Positions 35,700 to 44,462 of a DNA stretch of 64,000 bases are shown here, piece after piece. Within the stretch, counting starts at the first letter, position 1; every line of letters starts with the position of its first letter. Under the pieces are notes generated by a model. It was not told where the DNA came from. It saw only the letters and a list, made by a program, of their open reading frames with translations, and ran no database searches. Source of the stretch: Enterococcus rivorum (GTDB lineage Bacteria > Bacillota > Bacilli > Lactobacillales > Enterococcaceae); the NCBI RefSeq assembly GCF_001742285.1, contig NZ_MIEK01000001.1:124001-188000 (forward strand). The letters are read 5' to 3'. The translations under genes and the position numbers were made by a program.

Positions 35700-36818
35700 T
35701 TAGTTAGGTGCCTGATATGTGTCATCTATGACAACAACTGATTTGATTACTTCGCCAGTCAATGAATCTGCTTCTGCTTGATTGATGTCTTCAAATGGAT
35801 AAAATTTAACAAAACGGTCAAATGGAAACTGGCCTTTTTTATAAAAATCTATCAAATTGACTAAATGAATTTTAGGAATAGTGTTACCAATGAGCACTCC
35901 TTCAATTTTTTTGTTACCAAAAACTAGATCAAAGAATGTATTCAATTGGAAATCTTTTTTCGTTACCGCTAAAGGAATAAAAGTCCCACTATTGGTAACT
36001 GAATGCAAAGCTTGTGTCATTACAGTAGGAACACCCGTTGTATCAATCACGTAATCCATCCCTTGATTCGCTGAGATTTTCATGATTTCATCTGCCGCAT
36101 CTATATTTTTACTATTAATGACATGGGTTGCTCCACATTCTTTTGCTACTTCTAAGCGCTTCTCATTAATATCAATAGCAATAATCGTCTTACATCCCAC
36201 TATTTTTGAAGCCATGATTGCCGCAAATCCTACTGCACCTGTTCCAAAAATCGCAATTGTACTAGCTGCTTTTGGTTTCAAGACACTAAATACTGCTCCG
36301 CTTCCAGTGCCTAAGCCACAGCCTAATGGACCCAACAATCTCAAATCAATCTCTTTATCGACTTTGACAATATTGGTTTCATCCACTAGACAATGAGTTG
36401 AAAAGGCTGATTGGTTGAAGAAATTATTTACTGGTTCTCCTTCTTCAGTATGAAGTACATAATCTCCTCTTTTGTTGACTCCTTTGTTATTAATTGCAAG
36501 CCAATCTGTACAAGAAGACGGATGCCCTTCGGCACAATGCTTACAATTTCCACAGTACCCATAAGATAAAATTACATGATCTCCTGGTTTTACTTCCGTT
36601 ACAGCCTCTCCAACTTTTTCAACAATTCCTGCACCTTCGTGACCTAAAACGTTAGGAAATTCGACACTATTTCCTGTTCTTTCCCCATAATCTGAACGAC
36701 AAAGTCCAGAAGCTACCATCCTCACTAGAATATCGAAGCCTTGTGGTTCTGCTAGTTCCAATGTTTTCATTTGATAGGGTGCACCTTTTTCTTCAACGAA
36801 TGCTGCTTTGATTTTCAT
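35700..36818 (-). CDS. Zinc-dependent alcohol dehydrogenase, class III/aryl-alcohol type
   Basis: A 372-residue medium-chain dehydrogenase. The catalytic zinc ligands are in GLCRSDYGE and GHEGAG, the structural zinc lobe in CGNCKHCAEGHPSSC, and the NAD-binding loop in IFGTGAVGFAA. Length and the insert after residue 120 match the class III/benzyl alcohol dehydrogenase group. It should interconvert an alcohol and an aldehyde with NAD(H). It lies downstream of the acylating aldehyde dehydrogenase, Ptb and Buk, which could take the aldehyde to acyl-CoA and to free acid with ATP formation, or run the other way. Confidence 0.9.
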   Translation of the reverse strand: MKIKAAFVEEKGAPYQMKTLELAEPQGFDILVRMVASGLCRSDYGERTGNSVEFPNVLGHEGAGIVEKVGEAVTEVKPGDHVILSYGYCGNCKHCAEGHPSSCTDWLAINNKGVNKRGDYVLHTEEGEPVNNFFNQSAFSTHCLVDETNIVKVDKEIDLRLLGPLGCGLGTGSGAVFSVLKPKAASTIAIFGTGAVGFAAIMASKIVGCKTIIAIDINEKRLEVAKECGATHVINSKNIDAADEIMKISANQGMDYVIDTTGVPTVMTQALHSVTNSGTFIPLAVTKKDFQLNTFFDLVFGNKKIEGVLIGNTIPKIHLVNLIDFYKKGQFPFDRFVKFYPFEDINQAEADSLTGEVIKSVVVIDDTYQAPN

Positions 36819-36837
36819 TTGTAGTACTCCTTTCTTT

Positions 36838-37902
36838 TCAAACCAACTGAAACTGATTGATTTTTTCCTGTCCTGTTAACACACGGTAAATGCCATTTGA
36901 TAAAGCGACCATCTCATGTTCTCCTGCTACAACAATCAAAGGAGCAATAAATTCGGTGCTATTCTCAATAAAGTCAGCCAAATAGCTAGAGTGAGCCAAC
37001 CCACCTGTTAATACAATTCTGTTAACTTTTCCATCAACAACTGTTGCTAAACTACCAATTGCTTTGCTCACTTGGTAGGCCAAAGCCTGAAAAACAAGCT
37101 CAAACTCTCGATTTCCTTTTTTTATTTCGTCTTCCACTGCTCTAGCATCATTCGTTCCTGTGTAAGATAGCAATCCCCCTGCTCTCTTATAGAGCGTCAT
37201 CATTTCTTTTTCGGTGTGAGAATAACACAGGTGAATGACTTCTTTTATTGGTAGCCCACCAGTTCGTTCTGTTGAAAACGGGCCCTCATCATCTGAGTAG
37301 GAATCAATCATTTGCCCTTTATGATGGATACTAACGCTATTTCCACCACCTAAATGAGCGACAATGATTGTTGCTTCTTGATAAGTTACCCCAATTTCTG
37401 TTGCTACTTTCATCGCTACTGCTCGCATATTTAACGCATGACCTAAACTTCTTCTCGGAACACCTTTAAGACCTGAAATACGAGCAACTTCTTGAAATTC
37501 GTCCACAGAGACAGGGTCGTAAATAAATGCCCTTGTTTCTTTACCAGCCTTGTTTTTGATTTCACTGGCTAGGATAGCCCCTAAATTGGACGCATGCTCC
37601 ACTTTCGTTTCGTAAAGTAAATAGTCCATCATCGCTTGATTTACTTCATAAGCACCTGCTTTTACAGGAGGTAAAATACCGCCACGTCCAACTACTGCGT
37701 CTAATGAATCCAGCGAAATTCCTTGCTCGGTAATAAACTCCTCAACGCATTTTAAGCGAAAAAATTTTTGCTGATTAATATGATTAAATTGTTGTAGTTC
37801 TTTTAATTGATGTGCATAATTTTTTGTTGCAATCATTTGATTGTCTATTGAAAAACCAATTTTGGTTGACGTTGCACCTGGATTTATCACTAATATCTTC
37901 AT
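36838..37902 (-). CDS. buk: Butyrate kinase family acyl kinase
   Basis: A 354-residue member of the acetate/butyrate kinase family. It starts INPGATSTKIG (phosphate-1 loop), has VAHLGGGNSVSIHH and DDEGPFSTERTGGLP, and ends with a typical VVAGEHEMVALSNG. It transfers phosphate between an acyl phosphate and ADP, forming ATP and a free carboxylic acid such as butyrate or a branched-chain acid. It lies 7 bp after ptb. The true substrate may not be butyrate, because no butyryl-CoA synthesis genes are nearby. Confidence 0.93.
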   Translation of the reverse strand: MKILVINPGATSTKIGFSIDNQMIATKNYAHQLKELQQFNHINQQKFFRLKCVEEFITEQGISLDSLDAVVGRGGILPPVKAGAYEVNQAMMDYLLYETKVEHASNLGAILASEIKNKAGKETRAFIYDPVSVDEFQEVARISGLKGVPRRSLGHALNMRAVAMKVATEIGVTYQEATIIVAHLGGGNSVSIHHKGQMIDSYSDDEGPFSTERTGGLPIKEVIHLCYSHTEKEMMTLYKRAGGLLSYTGTNDARAVEDEIKKGNREFELVFQALAYQVSKAIGSLATVVDGKVNRIVLTGGLAHSSYLADFIENSTEFIAPLIVVAGEHEMVALSNGIYRVLTGQEKINQFQLV

Positions 37903-37909
37903 CGGTTAT

Positions 37910-38818
37910 CTATCCTCCATCACTAACACAAGCAGCTAATAAAATGGATGCCATTTTCTCTTCCTTATCGGAACCTCTTGAACTCATAATAATGGGAACT
38001 TTTGCTCCTATAATTATCCCCGCCATTTTTCCTTTTGCAAAAACTGTTATTGACTTACCTAAGAGATTCATAGCGGTAATATCTGGTCCTAATAAGATAT
38101 CTGCATCGCCAGCAACGAGACTTGTGTATTCCTTTAGCTTGGCAATTTCTTTGCTGACAGCTAAATCTAAAGAAATCGGTCCATCAATCCAACAAGATTC
38201 TGGCGCAGTACTAGTCACTTCATTCATTAATCTTTCGGCTTCTACTGAAGATTTCACTTTTGGATTCACTACTTCTGCCGCTGCTAAAACGCCTACTTTA
38301 GGTTTTTCAATTCCTAGCCCCTTAGCTACTAGTAAACTATTAGACAACAGGATTCGTTTTTCTTCATAAGTTGGCTCAGTCACCATTCCTCCATCAGTTG
38401 TAATTAATAGCTTGTGGTAACTTGGTAATTCATTTACTGCAACATGACTCAAAAGTGAGTTCTCTACCAAGCCATTTTCTTTTGACACAACTGCTTTTAA
38501 AAAGGTTCTGGAATGAATCAGACCTTTCATTAAAAAATCAATCTTCCCATGTTTAGCCAAATCAGCACCTATTTGCGCTGCCGCTTCTTCTGTATCCGCT
38601 ATCATTAATTCATAGTTAAAATCTTTAAAGCCAAGTTCATTAAGCAAAAAATTCGTTTCTTTTTCAGAACCAATCAAGATTGGAAAAACATGTTCGCGAA
38701 CTTTTTCATCAAAAACACTTTCTAACGCTGCCTGATCATTGCCACAAACAATTCCTAATTTCATTTTTCGAGAAAACGCAGTGTTTTCATAAAGCTCTTG
38801 AAATCTTTTAATCCTCAT
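37910..38818 (-). CDS. ptb: Phosphate butyryltransferase family acyltransferase
   Basis: A 302-residue Pta/Ptb family protein. Typical segments are GIVCGNDQAALE near the start, DFLMKGLIHSRTFLKAV, ITTDGGM and GPDITAMNLLGKS. It swaps CoA and phosphate between acyl-CoA and acyl phosphate. It sits between the acylating aldehyde dehydrogenase and butyrate kinase genes, so it links the aldehyde branch to ATP. It starts 24 bp after the preceding gene, with GGAGAG upstream. Confidence 0.93.
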   Translation of the reverse strand: MRIKRFQELYENTAFSRKMKLGIVCGNDQAALESVFDEKVREHVFPILIGSEKETNFLLNELGFKDFNYELMIADTEEAAAQIGADLAKHGKIDFLMKGLIHSRTFLKAVVSKENGLVENSLLSHVAVNELPSYHKLLITTDGGMVTEPTYEEKRILLSNSLLVAKGLGIEKPKVGVLAAAEVVNPKVKSSVEAERLMNEVTSTAPESCWIDGPISLDLAVSKEIAKLKEYTSLVAGDADILLGPDITAMNLLGKSITVFAKGKMAGIIIGAKVPIIMSSRGSDKEEKMASILLAACVSDGG

Positions 38819-38842
38819 TTTTTTCTCTCCTTTTCTTTGAGA

Positions 38843-40186
38843 TTAATCCCATGGAGATCCTTTGAGTGTAGATTCAGTTTTGTAAGCTATTCTGGAGATA
38901 TTGATTAAATGTTTGAAGGTTAAATTTTCAGAAATGATGTTGTTTCCCCATGAACCGCAGCCTAAAGAGACCGTTGGATTCAACCCATTTTCTGGACTTC
39001 CACCAGCATCAATACTTGGCTGATTAACAACTACACGACTAACTGATAATTTTTCTCCAACGGCTAATATATGTGCATCATTCATTGAAAAAATGCCTGC
39101 TGAGTGTCCTGCTCCTTCGACTAGTAAGTTGTTACGAGCATGCTTAACTCCCTCATCAAATTCCTGATAGCTAATTAAAACCAGTACTGGTGACATTTTT
39201 TCTTTGCAAAGAAATTCGTCTTTCCCTGAGGTTTCAACCTTAACTGCTAAAATTGGCGTTTCATCTGGGACTTCAATCCCTGCCGCAGAAGCAATTTGTG
39301 CTGCAGATAAGCCAATAAGTTCAGGATTAGTTACTCCTTCCGGGAAAATCGTTTCACGAATTGCAGTTACTTCTTTTTCGTTGTCTGAAACAAATGCTCC
39401 CTGTTTTCTTAATGACTCAAAGACCAGCGCTTCTTTACTCTTTGGATAAATTAAACTTTGTTGACACGCACAAACAATTCCATTATCAAAAGAACGTCCA
39501 ATTACTGTTAATTCTGCAGCCACATCAACATCAAAATCATCGTCTAAAATCACTTGAACATTACCTGGCCCTACGCCATAAGCTGGTTTTCCACTAGAAT
39601 AGGCAGCTTTAACCAAACCTGGCCCACCTGTCGCAATTACAACATCTGAATGGCTCATTAGTTTTTGTGAAAGATCCAACGTTGGTTCTTCAATCACTTG
39701 CAACAAATCTTTTGGTGCTCCAACACTGGCTAACGCATTACGCATCATTTCAATCGTGTGGGTAGTCGTTTTTTTAGCTCTGGGATGAGGTGAAACAATC
39801 ATCGCATTTTTCCCTTTTAATGCCATTAAGCCATTTCCTAATGGTGTAATCGTAGGATTCGTAGTAGGGGTTACAGAACCAATGACGCCAACTGGATGAG
39901 CAATTTCAATTAACCCTTCTGCTTCGTTACGATGAATCACACCAACTGATTTTTGCCCTTTAAGATCAGCAAAAATATTTGTAGCCATGTTTTGATTTTT
40001 TCCAATTTTATGAGAAACATTTCCTAAACCTGTTTCGTCTACTGCTTCTTTTGCCAATTCTTCTGCATGATCGAAAATTGTTTTTGACATTACATATAGC
40101 ATCTTATCCACTTGTTCTTGACTGTATCCTTCAATTTCCTCCATTGCTTTCCTAGCTGCTGCGACCTTTTCCTCGATACTCAACAT
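38843..40186 (-). CDS. CoA-acylating aldehyde dehydrogenase (EutE/PduP-like)
   Basis: A 447-residue dehydrogenase of the acylating branch. The catalytic cysteine is in FDNGIVCACQQ; HPVGVIGSVTPTTNP and ATGGPGLVKAAYSSGKP are characteristic of acylating acetaldehyde and succinate semialdehyde dehydrogenases. It converts an aldehyde, CoA and NAD to acyl-CoA and NADH, or the reverse. It lacks the N-terminal encapsulation peptide typical of microcompartment PduP (it begins at the catalytic fold), and no shell genes are present. It is the first gene of the operon, behind a TetR-type operator and a cre-like site. Confidence 0.9.
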   Translation of the reverse strand: MLSIEEKVAAARKAMEEIEGYSQEQVDKMLYVMSKTIFDHAEELAKEAVDETGLGNVSHKIGKNQNMATNIFADLKGQKSVGVIHRNEAEGLIEIAHPVGVIGSVTPTTNPTITPLGNGLMALKGKNAMIVSPHPRAKKTTTHTIEMMRNALASVGAPKDLLQVIEEPTLDLSQKLMSHSDVVIATGGPGLVKAAYSSGKPAYGVGPGNVQVILDDDFDVDVAAELTVIGRSFDNGIVCACQQSLIYPKSKEALVFESLRKQGAFVSDNEKEVTAIRETIFPEGVTNPELIGLSAAQIASAAGIEVPDETPILAVKVETSGKDEFLCKEKMSPVLVLISYQEFDEGVKHARNNLLVEGAGHSAGIFSMNDAHILAVGEKLSVSRVVVNQPSIDAGGSPENGLNPTVSLGCGSWGNNIISENLTFKHLINISRIAYKTESTLKGSPWD

Positions 40187-40358
40187 CTCTTTTTGCTCCT
40201 TTCAACCTCTTTTTATTTTCAACGTTTGCTAAACGTTAATTATTGGTTTTATATGTTGAAAAAGTAATTACTAGTTTTGGCAATCCTAGAAAAATTGTGA
40301 AAAAAACAACCAACTATTTATAAATGAATTATTCAATCTCCTGAAAACACAAACGAAA

Positions 40359-40372
40359 TATAAGCGCTTCCA
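40359..40372 (-). promoter_or_regulatory. Putative cre (CcpA) site of the acid/alcohol operon
   Basis: The minus strand reads TGGAAGCGCTTATA, with the cre core AAGCGCTT and one clear departure at the last positions. It lies about 175 bp before the aldehyde dehydrogenase start. Confidence 0.4.
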
Positions 40373-40400
40373 TAAAAAAATAATATAAGTAATTTCACAA

Positions 40401-40418
40401 ACATACATCCTTGTATGT
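40401..40418. promoter_or_regulatory. TetR-type operator of the acid/alcohol operon
   Basis: ACATACA-TCCT-TGTATGT, a perfect inverted repeat with 7-bp arms, lies between the TetR-family gene and the operon start. The sequence is close to known AcrR/TtgR-type operators. Binding by the neighbouring regulator is inferred. Confidence 0.65.
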
Positions 40419-40580
40419 ATAGTAAATCTTTTTTTACTGTTTGTCAATCTCATCTTGAGAAATGAATATTTAAACCGCTATTTAAAAAAATTTCTCTTAG
40501 TATCTACTGTATTTGGCAAAAAAATAGCCAAAAGATTAGTTGGGTCTCCCATCCATCTTTTGACTTATTCTCTTATTTCA

Positions 40581-41183
40581 CTATTTATCAAATATTGCAG
40601 ACAAACAATTTCTTATGCCATCTTTTGTATAATTTTCTGTAATTTCTTGCGGGGGATAGCTACTGTACATTCCTTCAAAGTATGAATATAATAAATTCGC
40701 TAAATCTTTAGAGGGAAAACATTGTAAACGAGGACTCTCCCTTTGAAGCGCTTCAATTCCTTTTTTAAAAAAATCGTACAAATCTAATCTTGCTTGACTA
40801 ATCAAAGCTTCTAGCTCTTCAAACTCCTTATTTAATGCTATGGTTACATCCGCTTGTTGCAAAAAGCGAAACTCTTGCTTATTTTCATGAGGTAACCAAA
40901 TAATTTCAACTGCTTTTTCTTTAAAGTTCAGCGCTGAATTCTGGTAGATTACTTCCTTCTTTTTATAAATTTCATTCAAAATATGCTTTACGGTTTGTTC
41001 ATAAAGATCTTTTTTATTTTTAAAATGCCAGTAAGTTGCTCCACGGCTTACATTTGCATCCTTCGATATTTTTTCCAACGACGCATTTGAAAACCCAACT
41101 TGATAGAAATTATCAAAAGCTGCCACAAAGATTCCTTTTTTGGTTAAGTTGCTACTTTCTCGTTTCCCGTTACTCTCCATCAT
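40581..41183 (-). CDS. TetR/AcrR family transcriptional regulator
   Basis: A 200-residue protein. It has a TetR helix-turn-helix in the first 65 residues (FSNASLEKISKDANVSRGATY, read in two parts, then WHFKNKKDLYEQTV) and a C-terminus resembling the AcrR C-terminal fold (about 90-195). It lies upstream of the acid/alcohol operon on the same strand, with a matching operator at 40401-40418. It is the likely regulator of that operon; an aldehyde, acid or acyl-CoA may be the signal, but this is open. The ribosome binding site is weak (GGGG). Confidence 0.87.
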   Translation of the reverse strand: MMESNGKRESSNLTKKGIFVAAFDNFYQVGFSNASLEKISKDANVSRGATYWHFKNKKDLYEQTVKHILNEIYKKKEVIYQNSALNFKEKAVEIIWLPHENKQEFRFLQQADVTIALNKEFEELEALISQARLDLYDFFKKGIEALQRESPRLQCFPSKDLANLLYSYFEGMYSSYPPQEITENYTKDGIRNCLSAIFDK

Positions 41184-41275
41184 TTCAATTACCCCACATC
41201 TAATAAAATTTCCTCATACTATTATCATAAAGATAATGGTTTTCCTTAGCAAGTAGAAGGTTTCTCTTCCTTCAT

Positions 41276-41665
41276 TCAACGCTCTAAATTTTGTGCCAGA
41301 GCTAAAATATCATCCAACGCCTTCTTACCGTCCATTCTACCAAATGTTCTCATCTCAATATCTTCACAAGGGATCCCTACTGGAGTTAACATCTTTCTTA
41401 AAATAGGAGTTTTAAAGCGAACTTGTGGACAAACTAACACATAATCTACATATGGTTTAAAAATAGGCTCAATATTGTGCAAGTTAATCTTACTTTCACC
41501 GCCATATGCTACAATAATACGATATGTTTGATGCAATAAATCATACTCGTCAATAACTTGCTGTAAGCTACCAAAATAAACGGTTTCTGGATCAGCAGAT
41601 TTTGCTATTTTTTGACAAAACATACTAGATGTCATGCCTCCAGCACAACAAATATAAATCAACAT
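41276..41665 (-). CDS. Stand-alone PTS lactose/cellobiose-type IIB protein
   Basis: About 129 residues with the IIB-cellobiose N-terminal loop ICCAGGMTSSMF, in which Cys7 is the probable phosphorylation site. The C-terminal part (about 100-129) is longer than in the usual 100-residue IIB. I prefer the ATG at 41665 with AGAGGG upstream; an upstream GTG at 41677 would place that site at the start codon. No IIA or IIC gene is nearby, so it is an orphan. It could be a phospho-relay partner or regulator rather than part of a full transporter. Confidence 0.75.
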   Translation of the reverse strand: MLIYICCAGGMTSSMFCQKIAKSADPETVYFGSLQQVIDEYDLLHQTYRIIVAYGGESKINLHNIEPIFKPYVDYVLVCPQVRFKTPILRKMLTPVGIPCEDIEMRTFGRMDGKKALDDILALAQNLER

Positions 41666-41841
41666 TTCAGTATTCACCCTCTATTAGCTAAATTAGACTT
41701 TCCTATGTAGTAAATCATACCAGTTTGTCTTGATTATGCATACCACTAACATAAAATAAGTAAATAATTCTTAAATCGATACAAACAAGCCTTAAAAACA
41801 ATCACATCTATGGTAAAATATTAACAACTAGGAGGGAATCC

Positions 41842-42648
41842 ATGGAAACAAAAGAAAAAAAAAGAAAGCCTTCTTCTAAAAAAAAATCAAATCAAAATAG
41901 AAAAAGTAAGAAAAAAAGACCAACACCAAAAAAGAAAAAATCAAGAGTAAAAAATTGGCTCATTAATATTTTCTTACTATTGTTGCTTTTAGCCGGTTTG
42001 GCTTTAATCTTTAATAACCAAATAAAGAATGCATTGATTCACTGGAGTGGACAAAAATACTCTGTTGCAAATATTACCTCTGAAACAATTCAAAAAAATA
42101 AAGAGTCTGCCGATGCTACCTTTGACTTTTCAGATGCTGAATCGGTAAGCACTGACGCTGTGATTCGAGCACAGTTAAGCAATACTGTTTTACCAGTTAT
42201 TGGTGGAATTTCTGTTCCTCGAGTAGGTATTAATTTACCAATATTTAAAGGTGTAGGCAATGATGTGCTGCTTTCAGGTGCCGGTACAATGAAAGCTGAT
42301 CAAGAGATGGGGAAAGGTAATTACGCCCTAGCCAGCCATCGCTGCTACGATCCGTCTCTATTGTTTACCCCAATGGACAAAATGGAAATTGGTGACATCA
42401 TTTATATCACTGACCTTGTCAATATCTACACGTATAAAACCACCTTTAAAGAGGTAGTTCCTCCTGAGCAGACTGAGTTAATCGAAGATATTCCTGGAAA
42501 GAAACTCATTACTATGGTGACCTGTGGGGATTTTAATGCGGTTACCCGTGAAGTTATCCAAGGCGAACTCGATTCTGTCACACCACTAAATAAAGCAACC
42601 AACGACATGCTTTCCGCTTTCCAAATGGAACGGAATGATTTGAATTAG
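41842..42648 (+). CDS. srtA: Class A sortase
   Basis: A 268-residue transpeptidase that joins LPxTG-type surface proteins to the cell wall. A very lysine-rich cytoplasmic tail (1-35) precedes one membrane anchor (about 38-60). The catalytic residues are His166 (ASHRCYD), Cys228 (TMVTCGDF) and Arg236 (VTREV). The start has AGGAGGG nine bases upstream. No LPxTG protein was found in this window; the secreted chitinases and protease lack the signal. The class A call rests on the N-terminal anchor and TLVTC-like motif. Confidence 0.93.
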   Translation: METKEKKRKPSSKKKSNQNRKSKKKRPTPKKKKSRVKNWLINIFLLLLLLAGLALIFNNQIKNALIHWSGQKYSVANITSETIQKNKESADATFDFSDAESVSTDAVIRAQLSNTVLPVIGGISVPRVGINLPIFKGVGNDVLLSGAGTMKADQEMGKGNYALASHRCYDPSLLFTPMDKMEIGDIIYITDLVNIYTYKTTFKEVVPPEQTELIEDIPGKKLITMVTCGDFNAVTREVIQGELDSVTPLNKATNDMLSAFQMERNDLN

Positions 42649-42661
42649 AAATAAAAAATAA

Positions 42662-42833
42662 GAGGATGAGACAAAACTAAAAATCAGTTTTGTTTCATCC
42701 TCTAAATCCAATTAAATGGTGGACAAAAGCTTGGGTCTGCGGAATTTTCCCGAAAATCACTCAATCCATAAAGCGTATGGTGCGCTTTTCGCTCCAATTT
42801 ATCGCCCCAAAACGACTTCTGTCTCACTCTTTT
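42662..42833. repeat. 172-bp dispersed hairpin repeat, copy 2
   Basis: It begins with a near-perfect hairpin (GAGGATGAGACAAAACT with AGTTTTGTTTCATCCTC), then contains AAAGCGTATGGTGCGCTTTTCGC and ends in CGACTTCTGTCTCACTC. Copy 1 (2740-2912) has the same order and length. On the minus strand the hairpin is followed by TTATTTTTTATTT, so it can terminate the XRE gene transcript. Confidence 0.87.
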
Positions 42834-42859
42834 TTCTCGCTAGTTTTTTAACAACAAAA

Positions 42860-43666
42860 TTAGTTTGAACCATTATTTCTTACATTTGTAAACAACCACT
42901 CATCTATTTTATTATTTCCTACATTTGCAATTGCCAATATAGAAAAGATGATTGTCACAATACTAACCGATAATCCATTCGCTATAAAATTAGAAAAATA
43001 AGTTGGCAAACTGTCCACAGTTCCTGTGGATAATAAAGTGAAATAATTTCCTACTAAACCTAATAACCCTGCGATTGTTAATAACCACCAAATTCTGATT
43101 TTTGTAAAGCGCCATAAAAGAATTAACAGCCATGAATACATGAGCCAAATAGCACTCAATTTTACCCCATACTCTGAGACCCACTGTCCTTTCGTTACTG
43201 AATTTTGAATCATCCATTGTATCGGAAGCAACAAGACCGTCACACTTAACCAGCTTTTTAGCAATCTTTCTTTTTTAGCTAAGAAAATGATACTGAAAAA
43301 AATACCTACTAACAGTTCTGAAACTAAAACAATTGGTGACCAATATAATTTTTTATTCACAGCTAAATCAACGATTATGTTAATAACCCCACTTAATAAC
43401 AGAGTTCCCATTAAAATACGATAAAATATTTCCATTTTGCTTTTTTTCTTTAAACTTGTAATCATCTCTCTATCTCCTTTTAATAGTTTATCTAGAGATA
43501 TCGAAAATAGATCACTTAGTAGAATCAAACTCTCAATGTCAGGGTAGCTACGCCCGACCTCCCAATTCGAAATCGTTTGTCTTGAAACATGCATTTTTTC
43601 TGCCAACTCTTGCTGCGTCATTTTCAACTGTTGACGATTCACTTTTAGTTGTTCTCCTAAGATCAT
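42860..43666 (-). CDS. XRE-family regulator with C-terminal membrane segments
   Basis: About 268 residues. It has an N-terminal XRE helix-turn-helix (about 3-60; MTQQELAEKMHVSRQTISNW) followed by six hydrophobic segments (about 78-250). Such membrane-bound XRE regulators are common in Firmicutes and are thought to sense envelope conditions. The ATG at 43666 has GGAGAGAG upstream; the longer frame to 43735 has no better site. No clear target gene is adjacent. Confidence 0.82.
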   Translation of the reverse strand: MILGEQLKVNRQQLKMTQQELAEKMHVSRQTISNWEVGRSYPDIESLILLSDLFSISLDKLLKGDREMITSLKKKSKMEIFYRILMGTLLLSGVINIIVDLAVNKKLYWSPIVLVSELLVGIFFSIIFLAKKERLLKSWLSVTVLLLPIQWMIQNSVTKGQWVSEYGVKLSAIWLMYSWLLILLWRFTKIRIWWLLTIAGLLGLVGNYFTLLSTGTVDSLPTYFSNFIANGLSVSIVTIIFSILAIANVGNNKIDEWLFTNVRNNGSN

Positions 43667-44021
43667 TATTATTCTCTCTCCTAATTCCAAGTTTAGATTT
43701 AGTCTACCATTTTTACTAGAAAAGAAAATAAGCAAGTGGCAAAAACGGGCGCTTATTTTCTAAGCATATTGCTATAGCAAGGTTTCAAGTCCTTTTGAAT
43801 CCCTCCTACTTTATAAGTGTTTTCAATTTTTTCTTACTAATTACTGTTTCTACTTTTTATAAATATCTTTTCTATCCACTATAAAATAAATTTTGCAGCA
43901 AATTTCTACTTTTCCAACAAGAAAAAAATTAGTTAAAAGCTTCTCATTCTCTTCCTCCTTTTCATGACAAACGAAACAGAACATGGTAAAATACTACTGT
44001 ATAAAAGTGAGGTGAAATAGG
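43667..44021. other. Intergenic region between divergent genes
   Basis: About 355 bp, AT-rich, between the XRE gene and the small membrane protein gene. It must hold both promoters. A GAGGTG ribosome binding site lies before 44022. I see no further feature. Confidence 0.4.
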
Positions 44022-44321
44022 ATGGTAGCATTTATTATTTATTGGGCAGCAATTTTAGTCTGCATTGCTTGGGGTGTAATCAGCATTGGATTTTCAGTCT
44101 TCTATCTTTCTCGCAAGGAAAATGGAAACTTATGGGCATTTGCCTTTTTTAATGTTCTTGCCGGTATTGTTTTAGCGATTATTTTAGTTATTTATAAAAC
44201 ATGGGACTTCAATATCACAACATATTCAAGCTTAATTTATACAATCTTGGCTTCATATGGTGTGTTAACAATTTTACAAGCAATCCTAGGTCGCGAACCT
44301 AAGACTGCTCCACAAGCTTAA
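44022..44321 (+). CDS. Small membrane protein, three segments, unrecognised
   Basis: A 99-residue protein with three hydrophobic segments (about 4-32, 38-62, 70-90) and a short polar C-terminus. GAGGTGAAATAGG precedes the ATG, and a terminator-like hairpin follows (44339-44380). The family and function are not recognised. It is probably a single-gene unit. Confidence 0.68.
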   Translation: MVAFIIYWAAILVCIAWGVISIGFSVFYLSRKENGNLWAFAFFNVLAGIVLAIILVIYKTWDFNITTYSSLIYTILASYGVLTILQAILGREPKTAPQA

Positions 44322-44338
44322 TCATTTAGAAACAGAAT

Positions 44339-44380
44339 AAAACAGCCTTTTTTAGGTGTTTTACACTGTTTCTTTTTTTT
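44339..44380 (+). terminator. Terminator of the small membrane protein gene
   Basis: AAACAG (44340-44345) pairs with CTGTTT (44366-44371), followed by CTTTTTTTT. The stem is short, but the position directly after the stop codon and the T run fit. Confidence 0.5.
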
Positions 44381-44397
44381 AGGAAACTTACTAAACA

Positions 44398-44426
44398 TTG
44401 ACTTTCATTCAAAAATAACGTACAAT
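44398..44426 (+). promoter_or_regulatory. Promoter of the lysine-riboswitch leader
   Basis: TTGACT at 44398-44403, a 17-bp spacer and TACAAT at 44421-44426. It lies 36 bp before the riboswitch P1 stem. Confidence 0.75.
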
Positions 44427-44462
44427 TTACACTTGAAACTGATAACTGAATAGTACCTCAAA

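Noticed and set aside
38843-40186. Microcompartment (eut/pdu) aldehyde dehydrogenase
   Set aside because: No shell protein genes and no encapsulation peptide; an ordinary cytoplasmic pathway is more likely.
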